From Paracraurococcus sp042666655 (GTDB taxonomy: Bacteria; Pseudomonadota; Alphaproteobacteria; Acetobacterales; Acetobacteraceae), in the NCBI RefSeq assembly GCF_042666655.1, contig NZ_JBHTDE010000005.1:248001-312000 (forward strand): a stretch of DNA of 64,000 nucleotides, read 5' to 3'. The notes under the pieces were generated by a model that did not search any database, had not been told where the DNA came from, and saw only the letters and a list, made by a program, of their open reading frames with translations. Of the stretch, positions 53,716-62,201 are shown piece after piece (the stretch's first letter is position 1; every line of letters starts with the position of its first letter). Made by a program: the position numbers and the translations under genes.

Positions 53716-54798
53716 TCAGGCGGCGCGCGCGGCACCGCCGATGACGGGGTCGAGCGCGCCGCGGGCATAGAGCGCGGCCATCGCCGGCAGCGGCATCGGC
53801 TTCAGCTTCGGCGCCTGGCCGGCGGTGCCGAATTCCTGGAAGCGCTGGGCACAGAGCGCGGTCAGCGCCGCCATGGCCGGCTTCATGAAGTTGCGCGGGT
53901 CGAATTCGCCGCGCTTCTCGGTCGCCACGCGGCGGAACTGCCCGGCCATGGCGATGCGGCAATCGGTATCGATGTTGATCTTGCGCACGCCGTGGCGGAT
54001 GCCCTCCTGGATCTCGGCGATCGGCACGCCCCAGGTCTGCGGCATCTGCCCGCCATGCGCGTTGAAGATGTCCTGCAATTCCTGCGGGACGGAGGAGCTG
54101 CCATGCATCACCAGATGCGTGTTCGGCAGGCGTTCGTGGATCGCGCGGACGACGTTCATCGCCAGGGTGTCGCCGGTGGGCGCGCGGGTGAACTTGTAGG
54201 CGCCGTGGCTGGTGCCGATGGCGACCGCCAGCGCATCGACGCCGGTGCGGGTGACGAAGTCGCGGGCCTGGTCGGGGTCGGTCAGCAGCTGGTCGTGCGA
54301 AAGCACGCCTTCCGCGCCGTGGCCGTCCTCCTGCTCCCCCTGGCCGCTCTCCAGCGAGCCGAGGCAGCCCAGCTCGCCCTCGACCGAGACGCCGACGCTG
54401 TGCGCGAGCTCGGCCACCTTGGCGGTGACCGCGAGGTTGTAGTCGTAGTCGGCCGGCGTCTTGCCGTCCTCCCGCAGGGACCCGTCCATCATCACGCTGG
54501 TGAAGCCGTTCTGGATGGCCGACAGGCAGGTGGCCGGGCGGTCGCCGTGGTCGAGATGCAGGCAGACCGGCACCTCGGGCCAGGTGGCGACGGCGGCCTG
54601 CACCATCGCGGTCAGCATCAGGTCGCCGGCATAGGCGCGGGCGCCGCGGCTGGCCTGGATGATGACCGGGGAGGCGGTCTTCGCCGCCGCCTCCATGATG
54701 GCGCGGAGCTGTTCCATGTTGTTGATGTTGAAGGCTGGCACGCCGTAGCCCTGTTCGGCGGCGTGATCCAGCATCTGGCGAAGGGTGACGAAGGCCAT
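53716..54798 (-). CDS. cbbA: class II fructose-bisphosphate aldolase, Calvin cycle type
   Basis: This enzyme condenses triose phosphates to fructose 1,6-bisphosphate, and can make sedoheptulose bisphosphate. The 360-residue protein has the zinc/catalytic motif HLDHGD (Asp83, His84), EGELGCLGSLESGQGEQ and HGSSSVPQE. It lies between cbbP (24 bp) and cbbL (23 bp) in the operon. Confidence 0.95.
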   Translation of the reverse strand: MAFVTLRQMLDHAAEQGYGVPAFNINNMEQLRAIMEAAAKTASPVIIQASRGARAYAGDLMLTAMVQAAVATWPEVPVCLHLDHGDRPATCLSAIQNGFTSVMMDGSLREDGKTPADYDYNLAVTAKVAELAHSVGVSVEGELGCLGSLESGQGEQEDGHGAEGVLSHDQLLTDPDQARDFVTRTGVDALAVAIGTSHGAYKFTRAPTGDTLAMNVVRAIHERLPNTHLVMHGSSSVPQELQDIFNAHGGQMPQTWGVPIAEIQEGIRHGVRKINIDTDCRIAMAGQFRRVATEKRGEFDPRNFMKPAMAALTALCAQRFQEFGTAGQAPKLKPMPLPAMAALYARGALDPVIGGAARAA

Positions 54799-54822
54799 GG
54801 GTCGGGTTCCCGAAATGTCGGC

Positions 54823-55698
54823 TCAGCGCGCCCGCCGGCTGCGGTCGATGAGCTGCAGCACCATCGGGGTCATGATGAGCTGCATGGCAAGGTCGAGCTT
54901 CGAGCCCGGGATCACGATGGAGTTCGCGCGGGACATGAAGCTGTCCTGCAGCATCGCCGTCAGATAGGCGAAGTCGATGCCGCGCGGGTTGCGGAAGCGG
55001 ATCACCACCATCGATTCGTCGGGCGTCGGTATCCAGCGCGCAACGAAGGGGTTGGAGGTATCGACGGTCGGCACCCGCTGGAAATTCACGTCCGTCTCGG
55101 CGAATTGCGGACAGATGATGCGGATGTAGTCGGGCATTCGCCGCAGGATCGTGTCCATCACCGCTTCCGTCGAATAGCCGCGCACCGACTTGTCGCGGTG
55201 GATCTTCTGGATCCATTCGAGGTTGATGACGGGGACGACGCCGACCTTGAGGTCCGCGTGCCTGGCGATGTCCACCTGCTCGGTCTTCACCGCGCCGTGC
55301 AGGCCTTCGTAGAACAGCACGTCGGTTCCGGGCGGGAAGTCGCCCCAATCAGTGAAGCTGCCGGCCGGCGTGCCGTGCAGCGCCGCTTCCGCCTCGTCGT
55401 GCACGTAGTGGCGGGTGCGGCCGCGGCCGTCCCGGGCATAGCCGGCGAAGACCGCCTCCAATTCCTCCAGCAGGTTCGCCGCCTCGCCGAAATGGCTGAA
55501 ATGGCGGTTCCCGGCCGCCTCGGCCTCGGCCATCACCCGGCGCATCTCGGCGCGGTCGTGGCGGTGGAAGGCGTCGCCCTCGATCCAGGCGGCGGTGATG
55601 CCCTCGCGGCGGAAGATCTGCTCGAAGGTGTGCTTCACCGTGGTGGTGCCGGCGCCGGACGACCCGGTGACCGAGATGATGGGATGGCGGACCGACAT
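54823..55698 (-). CDS. cbbP: phosphoribulokinase
   Basis: PRK makes RuBP from ribulose 5-phosphate and ATP. The 291-residue length and the start PIISVTGSSGAGTTTVK (P-loop at 12-20) are those of the bacterial octameric type, often activated by NADH. EGDAFHRHDR holds the catalytic Asp. It follows cbbF by 13 bp. Confidence 0.96.
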   Translation of the reverse strand: MSVRHPIISVTGSSGAGTTTVKHTFEQIFRREGITAAWIEGDAFHRHDRAEMRRVMAEAEAAGNRHFSHFGEAANLLEELEAVFAGYARDGRGRTRHYVHDEAEAALHGTPAGSFTDWGDFPPGTDVLFYEGLHGAVKTEQVDIARHADLKVGVVPVINLEWIQKIHRDKSVRGYSTEAVMDTILRRMPDYIRIICPQFAETDVNFQRVPTVDTSNPFVARWIPTPDESMVVIRFRNPRGIDFAYLTAMLQDSFMSRANSIVIPGSKLDLAMQLIMTPMVLQLIDRSRRAR

Positions 55699-55711
55699 CG
55701 CGCGCGCCCCC

Positions 55712-56743
55712 TCAGGACCGGAACAGGCCGCGGGCGCCGAACAGCGGGCGCTGCCCCGCCGCCGGCACGCCATCCAGGTGCAGCGCCACCACCCGCGCCA
55801 CCTTGTCGCAGGAGCCGAAGATCAGCGGCACGCGCTGGTGCAGGGTGTGCGGCGCGATGCCGAGGATCGGCACGAAGCCATCCGTCGCGGTGCCGCCGGC
55901 CTGCTGCATCAGGAAGGCGATCGGGTTGGCCTCATAGACCAGGCGCAGCCGGCCACGGCCATAGCCGGGCCGCGCATCGCCGGGGTACAGGTAGATCCCG
56001 CCGCGCAGCAGCACCCGGTAGGCATCGGCCGCGACGCAGCCGAGCCAGCGCGTGTTGTAGTCCACGCCGCGCGGGCCGTCCGACCCGGCAAGGCATTCCT
56101 CGACGAAGGCGCGCACCGGCAGTGGCCAGTGCCGGGCGTTGGAGGCGTTGATGGCGTATTCGCGCTTCGCCTCGGGCACCCGGACGGCGGCGCGGGTCAG
56201 GTGGAAATCCCCGGTCCGCGGGTCGAGCGTGAAGACCTGCACGCCGTCGCCCATGGTCAGCATCAGCACCGTATGCGGGCCATAGAGCACGCAGCCTGCC
56301 GCCAGCTGCCGGTCCCCGGCCGCGGTGAAGGGCAGCGCCGGGTCGTCGTGCCGCTCGCTCGGCAGCAGGGCGAACAAGGTGCCGAGCGGCCCGTCGATGT
56401 CGATGTTGTTCGACCCGTCCAGCGGGTCCATCGCCACCGCGATCGGCGCCGCGCCGTGCAGCGGGATCGCATGCGGCATTTCCTCGGACGCCACGGCGGC
56501 GACCGGGGCATTGCGCAGGTGATGCAGGAAAAGATCGTTGGCGCGGACATCCAGCGCCTTCTGCCCGTCGCCGTCGTCGCTGGCGCCGACCACCCGGCCG
56601 AGCTCCCCGGCCAACGGCCCCTGGGCGATCAGCGCGGCCAGCTCCGCCGAGGCGCGGGACAGGGCGAAGACCGTCTCGGCCACGGCCTGGCGGCCAGCGC
56701 TGATGCCGGCCCAGGCTTCCAGATGCTCCGAGAGCTGCACCAC
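55712..56743 (-). CDS. cbbF: class I fructose-1,6-bisphosphatase
   Basis: This enzyme removes the 1-phosphate from FBP, and in some cbb operons also from sedoheptulose bisphosphate. The 343-residue protein has the metal-binding MDPLDGSNNIDID and the C-terminal YGRGRLRLVYEANPIAFLMQ block. I choose GTG 56743 with GGGGGAGG upstream; GTG 56740 is next in frame, and translation could be extended to 56851. It is the first gene of the operon, divergent from cbbR. Confidence 0.93.
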   Translation of the reverse strand: MVQLSEHLEAWAGISAGRQAVAETVFALSRASAELAALIAQGPLAGELGRVVGASDDGDGQKALDVRANDLFLHHLRNAPVAAVASEEMPHAIPLHGAAPIAVAMDPLDGSNNIDIDGPLGTLFALLPSERHDDPALPFTAAGDRQLAAGCVLYGPHTVLMLTMGDGVQVFTLDPRTGDFHLTRAAVRVPEAKREYAINASNARHWPLPVRAFVEECLAGSDGPRGVDYNTRWLGCVAADAYRVLLRGGIYLYPGDARPGYGRGRLRLVYEANPIAFLMQQAGGTATDGFVPILGIAPHTLHQRVPLIFGSCDKVARVVALHLDGVPAAGQRPLFGARGLFRS

Positions 56744-56851
56744 GCCGCGTCCTCCCCCTGCCGGCGCCTTCGACGGCGCTTCGGCTGGACCTGATGGAGC
56801 GACACTAGGCGGGCTGGCGGGGCCAAGAAATTCCTTTAATCTTGACGTCAA
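56744..56851. promoter_or_regulatory. cbbR-cbbF divergent promoter region
   Basis: The 107-bp gap holds an AT-rich stretch (56828-56850) unlike its GC-rich surroundings. A perfect 10-bp palindrome TTGACGTCAA (56842-56851) overlaps the first base of the cbbR ATG. On the minus strand TTGACG can serve as a -35 for the cbb operon. CbbR of the LysR family probably binds here and may repress its own gene; exact TNA-N7-TNA boxes are not clear to me. Confidence 0.5.
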
Positions 56852-57783
56852 TGAAAGAAAATCTTGTAAATTTCCCCCGTCGCACCTCGCTCCGCCAGTT
56901 GCGTGCGCTTGGCGCGGTGGCGGGGACCGGCGGCATCACCGCGGCGGCGGCGCGGCTTTCGCTCACCCCGCCGGCCGTGGCCCAGCAGGTGAGATTGCTG
57001 GAGGACGCGCTGGGCGGCGTGCCGCTGCTGGAAAAGACCCCGGCCGGCATGCGGCCGACCGAGGCGGGGCGGGAAGCCCTGGCGGCGCTCGGCCGGATCG
57101 AGGCGGCGCTCGAGGATTGCGCCGCGGCGATCGAGGCGCTGCGCGGCATGGAGGGCGGCCGCGTCGCGGTCGGGGTGACCAGCACGGCGAAATATTTCGC
57201 GCCCTTCGCGCTCGCCGCCTTCCAGCGCGCCCATCCCGGCGTCGAGATGCGGCTGTCCGTCGGCAACCGTCAGCAGGTGGTGGCGGCGCTGGAGGCCTTC
57301 GAGCTGGACGTGGCCGTCATGGGCTACCCGCCGGACCACTTCCCGGTGGAACGCGCGGTGCTCGGTCCACACCCGCATGTGATCATCGCGCCGCCCGGCC
57401 ATCCCTTGGTCCGGCGCCGGGCGATCCCGCTGGGCGACCTGGTGGGAGAGACCATCCTGCTGCGCGAGCCGGGGTCGGGCACCCGCGACCTGATGCGGCG
57501 GCTGTTCGGCGCGGAGATGGACGGACCGCGCATGGAGATCGGCAGCAACGAGACCATCAAGCAGGCGGTGATGGCCGGCATGGGGATCGCGCTGCTGTCG
57601 GCCCATACCGTCGCGGCGGAGCTGCGCGACGGGCGGTTGGCGGTGCTGGATGTCGAGGGGCTGCCGGCGATGCGGCAGTGGTTCGTGGTGCGGCGGGCGG
57701 AGAAGCGGCTGCTGCCGGCGGCGCAGGCGATGTGGGCGCATCTGGTGCGGCATGGGGCTGAATTCTTGCCGGCGCTGCCTTGA
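56851..57783 (+). CDS. cbbR: LysR-type Calvin-cycle regulator CbbR
   Basis: The 310-residue protein has an N-terminal winged helix-turn-helix (about 15-75: SLRQLRALGAVAGTGGITAAA with LTPPAVAQQVRLLEDALG) and a LysR substrate-binding domain (about 105-305, RVAVGVTSTAKYF, LREPGSGTRDLMRR, SNETIKQAVMAGMGIALL). CbbR proteins sense metabolites such as RuBP and activate the cbb operon. Divergent position supports the name. ATG 56851 is used rather than TTG 56842. Confidence 0.93.
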   Translation: MKENLVNFPRRTSLRQLRALGAVAGTGGITAAAARLSLTPPAVAQQVRLLEDALGGVPLLEKTPAGMRPTEAGREALAALGRIEAALEDCAAAIEALRGMEGGRVAVGVTSTAKYFAPFALAAFQRAHPGVEMRLSVGNRQQVVAALEAFELDVAVMGYPPDHFPVERAVLGPHPHVIIAPPGHPLVRRRAIPLGDLVGETILLREPGSGTRDLMRRLFGAEMDGPRMEIGSNETIKQAVMAGMGIALLSAHTVAAELRDGRLAVLDVEGLPAMRQWFVVRRAEKRLLPAAQAMWAHLVRHGAEFLPALP

Positions 57784-57787
57784 GCGG

Positions 57788-57948
57788 CAGCAAGGCCAGG
57801 GAGGAGGTATCCTCCCGTCGGACGCAGTGCGTCCAACCCTCCTCTATTTCTCCGAATCGGGACCTGCCGCGCGGCGAGTGCCAGGCCCGCAAGAAGGAAG
57901 GGCGGGGCTTGGGGAAGGAAGACTTTTCCCTTCCCAACCTTGCTTGCC
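57788..57948 (+). repeat. intergenic palindromic repeat, copy F (most complete)
   Basis: Parts in order: CAAGGCCAGGGAGGAGG then TATCCTCCC; inner palindrome GGACGCAGTGCGTCC; AACCCTCCTCTATTTCT; CCGCGCGGCGAGTGCCAGGC; GAAGGGCGGGGCTTGGGG; and the second terminal hairpin GGAAG.. ..CTTTTCCCTTCC with CAACCTTGC. It fills the gap between the convergent cbbR and carbonic anhydrase genes and is the inverse of copy E. Confidence 0.85.
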
Positions 57949-58479
57949 TCAGGCGATGACCCGCATCCCCGCCGCGAAGCGCTGCCAGTTCGCCACATAA
58001 TGCGCCGCCGACCGGCGCAAGTCCTCCGCCGTCGACTCCGGCAGCACCCGCACCGCCTTGGCCGGGCTGCCGACGATCAGCGAGTGGTCGGGGAATTCCT
58101 TGCCCTCGGTCACCAGCGCATTGGCGCCGACGATGCAGAAGCGGCCGATCCGCGCGCGGTTCAGCACCGTGGCGCCCATCCCGATCAGGCTGCAGTCGCC
58201 CACCGTGCAGCCATGCAGGATGGCGTGGTGGCCGACCGTCACGTCCTCCCCCACCGTCAACGGGCTGCCGCTGTCGGAATGCAGCATGGCGCCTTCCTGG
58301 ATATTGCTCCGGGCGCCGATCGCCATGGCGTCGTTGTCGGCGCGGATGACGGCGCCGAACCAGACGCCGACGTCGAGGCCAAGGGTGACCCGGCCGATCA
58401 CATGCGCATCCGGCGCCACCCAGTAGCGGCCGGCCTCCGGCAGCTGCGGGACGAGGTCGTTCAGGGCGTAGACGGGCAT
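57949..58479 (-). CDS. gamma-class carbonic anhydrase family protein
   Basis: The 176-residue left-handed beta-helix protein has hexapeptide repeats and the three likely zinc ligands His67 (MLHSDSG), His84 and His89 (GHHAILHG). Family members interconvert CO2 and bicarbonate or are inactive relatives (YrdA, PaaY). ATG 58479 has AGGAGG eight bases upstream. It lies just across repeat F from cbbR, so a link to carbon fixation is plausible but not shown; this gene family is also common elsewhere. Confidence 0.85.
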   Translation of the reverse strand: MPVYALNDLVPQLPEAGRYWVAPDAHVIGRVTLGLDVGVWFGAVIRADNDAMAIGARSNIQEGAMLHSDSGSPLTVGEDVTVGHHAILHGCTVGDCSLIGMGATVLNRARIGRFCIVGANALVTEGKEFPDHSLIVGSPAKAVRVLPESTAEDLRRSAAHYVANWQRFAAGMRVIA

Positions 58480-58501
58480 GGCGGGTTCCTCCTGCCCGAA
58501 G

Positions 58502-58714
58502 TCATAACCGGTCGCCAGTGATGGGGACATGGGATGGCGGGTCGCTGGCCGGGAAGGTCTCGGCGCCTTCCTCGTCGATATAGGCCTCCCGCTCCTCCAC
58601 CAGCCGGCGGGCGAGGTCCCAATGCGCCGCCGCCCGCCCTTCCGGACAGCCTTCGGCCTGCCAGATGGCATAGGCGTGCTCGCGGATGCGTTGCTGCAGA
58701 TCGGTGTCCGACAT
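58502..58714 (-). CDS. DUF2934 domain protein
   Basis: The 70-residue protein has the DUF2934 pattern: IREHAYAIWQAEGCPEGRAA then HWDLA near the N-terminus, with an acidic tail. The function is unknown. It starts at ATG 58714 (58732 is another in-frame option) and ends 22 bp before the carbonic anhydrase start, so the two may be co-transcribed. Confidence 0.75.
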   Translation of the reverse strand: MSDTDLQQRIREHAYAIWQAEGCPEGRAAAHWDLARRLVEEREAYIDEEGAETFPASDPPSHVPITGDRL

Positions 58715-58775
58715 GCCGGCCTCCTTGCCCATGAGGGGGATGGCCAGTTTGCCGCAGGACGGGCCGGCGTCGGCA

Positions 58776-59501
58776 TCACCCGCCCGATAGCAGCCGCCAG
58801 AGCAGCGGCAGCAGCAGCGCCGTCGCCAGCGCGTTCAGCCCCATCGCCAGGCCGCTGAAGGCGCCGGCGGTGGCGTTGACCGACAAGGCCCGCGCCGTGC
58901 CGATGCCATGCGCCGCGGTGCCGATGGCGAGGCCCCGCGCCCGCCAGTCCTTCACCCGCACCAGGTCCAGCACCGCCGGTCCCAGCGCCGCGCCGACCAC
59001 GCCGGAGCAGATGACCACGGCCGCGGTCAGCGAGGGCAGCCCGCCGATCCGCTCGGCGATGCCCATGGCGACCGGGGTGGTGACCGACCGCGGGGCGAGC
59101 GAGGCGGTCACCTCCGGCGCCGCGCCCAGGGCCAGCGCGATGGCAACCCCGGCGCCGGCCGCGAACAGCCCGCCGGTCATCACCGAGATCGCCGCGGCGA
59201 GCGCCGAGCGCCGCACCACCTGCCATTGCCGGTGCAGCGGCACCGCCAGCGCGACGGTCGCCGGCCCGAGCAGGAAATGGACGAATTGCGCGCCCTCGAA
59301 ATAGCCGCGGTACTCGACCCCGCCGAGCAGCAGCGCCGCCGCCAGCAGCGCCACCGCGAAGAGCACCGGATTGGCCAGCGGGTGGCGGCCGAACAGCCGC
59401 TGCAGCCGCAGCGCGCCGAGCCAGGCGAGCAGCGTCGCGGTCAGCGCCGCCAATGGCTCCCGCGCCAGGTAGACCCAGATCTCCGACAGCTCGGTCATCA
59501 T
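58776..59501 (-). CDS. LrgB-family membrane protein
   Basis: The 241-residue protein has about seven hydrophobic segments and the LrgB signatures YFEGAQFVHFLLGPATVALAV, SVTTPVAMGIAERIGGLPSL and GTAAHGIGTARAL. LrgB/CidB proteins act with LrgA/CidA, which are holin-like, and in plants and bacteria the family also exports glycolate or pyruvate. It follows the LrgA-like gene by 12 bp. A glycolate-export role would fit a RuBisCO-containing cell but is inference. Confidence 0.88.
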   Translation of the reverse strand: MMTELSEIWVYLAREPLAALTATLLAWLGALRLQRLFGRHPLANPVLFAVALLAAALLLGGVEYRGYFEGAQFVHFLLGPATVALAVPLHRQWQVVRRSALAAAISVMTGGLFAAGAGVAIALALGAAPEVTASLAPRSVTTPVAMGIAERIGGLPSLTAAVVICSGVVGAALGPAVLDLVRVKDWRARGLAIGTAAHGIGTARALSVNATAGAFSGLAMGLNALATALLLPLLWRLLSGG

Positions 59502-59513
59502 CCGAGGCCTTTC

Positions 59514-59858
59514 TCAACCGAGCCTTCGGAGCAACGCCTGGGCCAGCCGCCCGGTCGCGGCGATGCCGAGCAGCGTACCGGCGACCACGGCCAGCGAGAT
59601 CGGCGCCCAGTCCCGCGCCAGCAGCGGCAGATAGAGCACCACGCCAACGCCCGCCGGCACGAACAGCAGGCCGAGGTTGCCGAGCAGCGCATCCGCCGTC
59701 GCGCCCAGTGCCGCCGGCACCGGTTGGCCGCGCAGCACCAGCGCGGCGAAGAGCAGCACCATGCCCGCAACGGGGCCGGGAACCGGCAGGGACAGGGCGC
59801 GGACCAGGACCTCCCCGGCCAGTTGGCAAACGAGCAGGGTGGTGAGTGCGCCGATCAT
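59514..59858 (-). CDS. LrgA/CidA-family membrane protein
   Basis: The 114-residue protein has four hydrophobic helices and the family motif LPVPGPVAGMVLLF near residue 25, with LLGNLGLLFVPAGVGVV. ATG 59858 has GGAG upstream. It is the first gene of a two-gene operon with the LrgB-like gene. Confidence 0.88.
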   Translation of the reverse strand: MIGALTTLLVCQLAGEVLVRALSLPVPGPVAGMVLLFAALVLRGQPVPAALGATADALLGNLGLLFVPAGVGVVLYLPLLARDWAPISLAVVAGTLLGIAATGRLAQALLRRLG

Positions 59859-59971
59859 GCGGGATCTCCGGGCCGGGCCGGCCAGCATGCCCGAAGCGGC
59901 ACTCGGCGGGTATGCGCCCCGCCTCGGCGGCGCTAGCCTCGCCCCAAGGAACGCCAAAGAAGGAACCCGCC

Positions 59972-60853
59972 ATGTCCTCGCTCAGCGCCCTCAACGGCCC
60001 CCGCATCAAGGTGGGCACCCGGGCCGGCCAGGCCTACGAGACGATCGGGGTGAACCGCCTGACCCCCCTGATCGGCGCCGAGATCAGCGGCGTGTCGCTG
60101 GGCGGGCCGATCTCCAACCGGCAGATGGACGAGATCCACCGGGCGCTCGCCGAGCATCTGGTCATCTTCTTCCGCGACCAGCAGATGTCGCAGCAGCAGC
60201 ACCTCGATTTCGGCCGGCAGTTCGGCGAGCTGCACCTGCACCCCGCGGCGCCGCACGAGCCCGGCCACCCCGAGCTGATGGTCATCAAGGCCGACGAGAA
60301 TTCGGTCCGGGCGAACGGCGAGGGCTGGCATTCCGACGTCTCCTGCGACGCCGAGCCGCCGATGGGCAGCATCCTCTACATCCGCGAATGCCCGCCCGAT
60401 GGCGGCGACACGCTCTTCGCCAGCATGTACGGCGCCTACGACGCGCTGTCCGACCGGATGAAGGCCTACCTGGAAGGCCTCACCGCCGAGCACAGCGGCG
60501 AGCATGTCTATCGCGGCATGTTCGCCAAGGAGGGCGTGGCCGACAAGGCTAGCTACCCGCGCGCCGAGCACCCGGTGGTGCGCACCCACCCGGTGACCGG
60601 CCGCAAGGCGCTCTACGTGAACCGCGGCTTCACCACCCGCCTCCTCGGCGTCCCGCGCGACGAGAGCGACGGCATCCTGGCCTGGCTCTACCAGCACATG
60701 GAGAACCCGCTGTTCCAGTGCCGCTTCCGCTGGCAGCCGAATTCGGTCGCCTTCTGGGACAATCGCTGCGTCCAGCACCGGGCGATGTGGGACTACTGGC
60801 CGAACCGCCGCTACGGCAACCGGGTGACGGTGAAGGGCGAACGCCCGGTTTGA
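59972..60853 (+). CDS. TauD/TfdA-family Fe(II)/2-oxoglutarate dioxygenase
   Basis: The 293-residue enzyme has the iron-binding facial triad His120-x-Asp122 (GWHSDVSC) and His269 (CVQHRAMWDY), with Arg residues after it for 2-oxoglutarate. It would oxidise a small substrate such as a sulfonate, phenoxy acid or similar using O2 and 2-oxoglutarate. The sequence does not identify the substrate, and no tauABC transporter is adjacent. GAAGGAAC precedes ATG 59972. coaBC follows after 31 bp. Confidence 0.87.
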   Translation: MSSLSALNGPRIKVGTRAGQAYETIGVNRLTPLIGAEISGVSLGGPISNRQMDEIHRALAEHLVIFFRDQQMSQQQHLDFGRQFGELHLHPAAPHEPGHPELMVIKADENSVRANGEGWHSDVSCDAEPPMGSILYIRECPPDGGDTLFASMYGAYDALSDRMKAYLEGLTAEHSGEHVYRGMFAKEGVADKASYPRAEHPVVRTHPVTGRKALYVNRGFTTRLLGVPRDESDGILAWLYQHMENPLFQCRFRWQPNSVAFWDNRCVQHRAMWDYWPNRRYGNRVTVKGERPV

Positions 60854-60884
60854 TCGGCGGCGGCGGTCCTGTAGTTTCGCTCGC

Positions 60885-62072
60885 ATGCTGAACGACCGCC
60901 GCATCCTGCTGATCGTCTCGGGCAGTGTCGCTGCCTACAAGGTGCTCGACCTGACCCGCCTGTTGCGCAAGGCCGGTGCCGCGGTCACCGCCGTGCTCAC
61001 CGCCGGTGGCGCCCGGTTCGTGACCAAGGAGGCGCTGGCCGGCATCGGCGGCCAGCGGGTGCATGACGACCTCTGGGCCGCCGAGGCCGAGATCGGCCAT
61101 ATCCGCCTGGCCCGGCTGCCCGACCTGGTTGTGGTCGCCCCGGCCTCGGCCGACCTGCTGGCGAAGATGGCGCACGGCCTGGCGGACGACCTGGCCTCCA
61201 CCGTGCTGCTGGCGACCCGGGCGCCGATCCTGGTGGCGCCGGCGATGAACCCGGCGATGTGGGACCACCCGGCGACCCGGGCCAACCTGGCGGCGCTGAC
61301 GGCGCGCGGCGTCTCGGTCGTTGGCCCTGGCGTGGGCGCCATGGCGGAGCCCGAAAGCGGCCCCGGCCGGCTGTCCGAACCCGCCGAGATCCTGGCGGCG
61401 ATCGAGACGCTGCTCGCCCCCGCCGGCCGGCCGCTGGCGGGGCGGCATGCCCTGGTCACCGCCGGGCCGACGCATGAGCCGATCGACCCGGTCCGCTACA
61501 TCGCCAACCGCAGCAGCGGCAAGCAGGGCTATGCCATCGCCGCGGCGCTGGCGGCGCTCGGCGCCCGCGTCACCCTGGTGAGCGGGCCGACCGCCCTGGC
61601 CGACCCGCGCGGCGTGGCGGTGGTGCGGGTCGAAACGGCGCGCGAGATGCTGGCCGCCTGCGAGGCGGCGCTGCCCGCCGACATCGCCGTCATGGCCGCC
61701 GCGGTCGCCGACTGGCGGGTGGCGCGGGAGGCGACGCAGAAGCTGAAGAAGGCGCCCGGCGCCGCGGCCCCGGTGCTGGAAATGGCGCTGAACCCCGACA
61801 TCCTGGCGACCCTGTCCCGCCACGCCCAACGCCCCGGCCTGGTGGTGGGCTTCGCCGCCGAGACCGAATCCGTCGTCGCCCACGCCACCGCCAAGCGGCT
61901 GCGCAAGGGCTGCGACTGGATCGTCGCCAACGATGTCTCGGGCGATGTCATGGGCGGCGAGCGCAACACCGTCCACCTGGTGACCGCCGAGGATGTCGAG
62001 GACTGGCCGGAACTGCCGAAGGCGGAGGTCGCCGAGCGGCTGGCCGCGCGGATCGCCCAGGCCCTGGGCTGA
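60885..62072 (+). CDS. coaBC: bifunctional phosphopantothenoylcysteine decarboxylase/synthase
   Basis: CoaBC adds Cys to phosphopantothenate and then decarboxylates it in coenzyme A synthesis. The 395-residue protein has the FMN-binding CoaC part (SGSVAAYK, APAMNPAMWDHPATRAN) and the CoaB part (VTAGPTHEPIDPVRYIANRS, AAAVADWR, GFAAET, ANDVS). It starts at ATG 60885. Confidence 0.96.
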   Translation: MLNDRRILLIVSGSVAAYKVLDLTRLLRKAGAAVTAVLTAGGARFVTKEALAGIGGQRVHDDLWAAEAEIGHIRLARLPDLVVVAPASADLLAKMAHGLADDLASTVLLATRAPILVAPAMNPAMWDHPATRANLAALTARGVSVVGPGVGAMAEPESGPGRLSEPAEILAAIETLLAPAGRPLAGRHALVTAGPTHEPIDPVRYIANRSSGKQGYAIAAALAALGARVTLVSGPTALADPRGVAVVRVETAREMLAACEAALPADIAVMAAAVADWRVAREATQKLKKAPGAAAPVLEMALNPDILATLSRHAQRPGLVVGFAAETESVVAHATAKRLRKGCDWIVANDVSGDVMGGERNTVHLVTAEDVEDWPELPKAEVAERLAARIAQALG

Positions 62073-62201
62073 TCAAAGCCCGGGACGGCGGGCGAATGAT
62101 ATGCCATGTTGCAGTGCGATAAAGCTTGGCGACGCGGGCACCCCGGCTGACCGGAGGTCCGCGTCCCGCACGCAGAGGCGGCGGCACAGGAGAGCAGGAC
62201 C

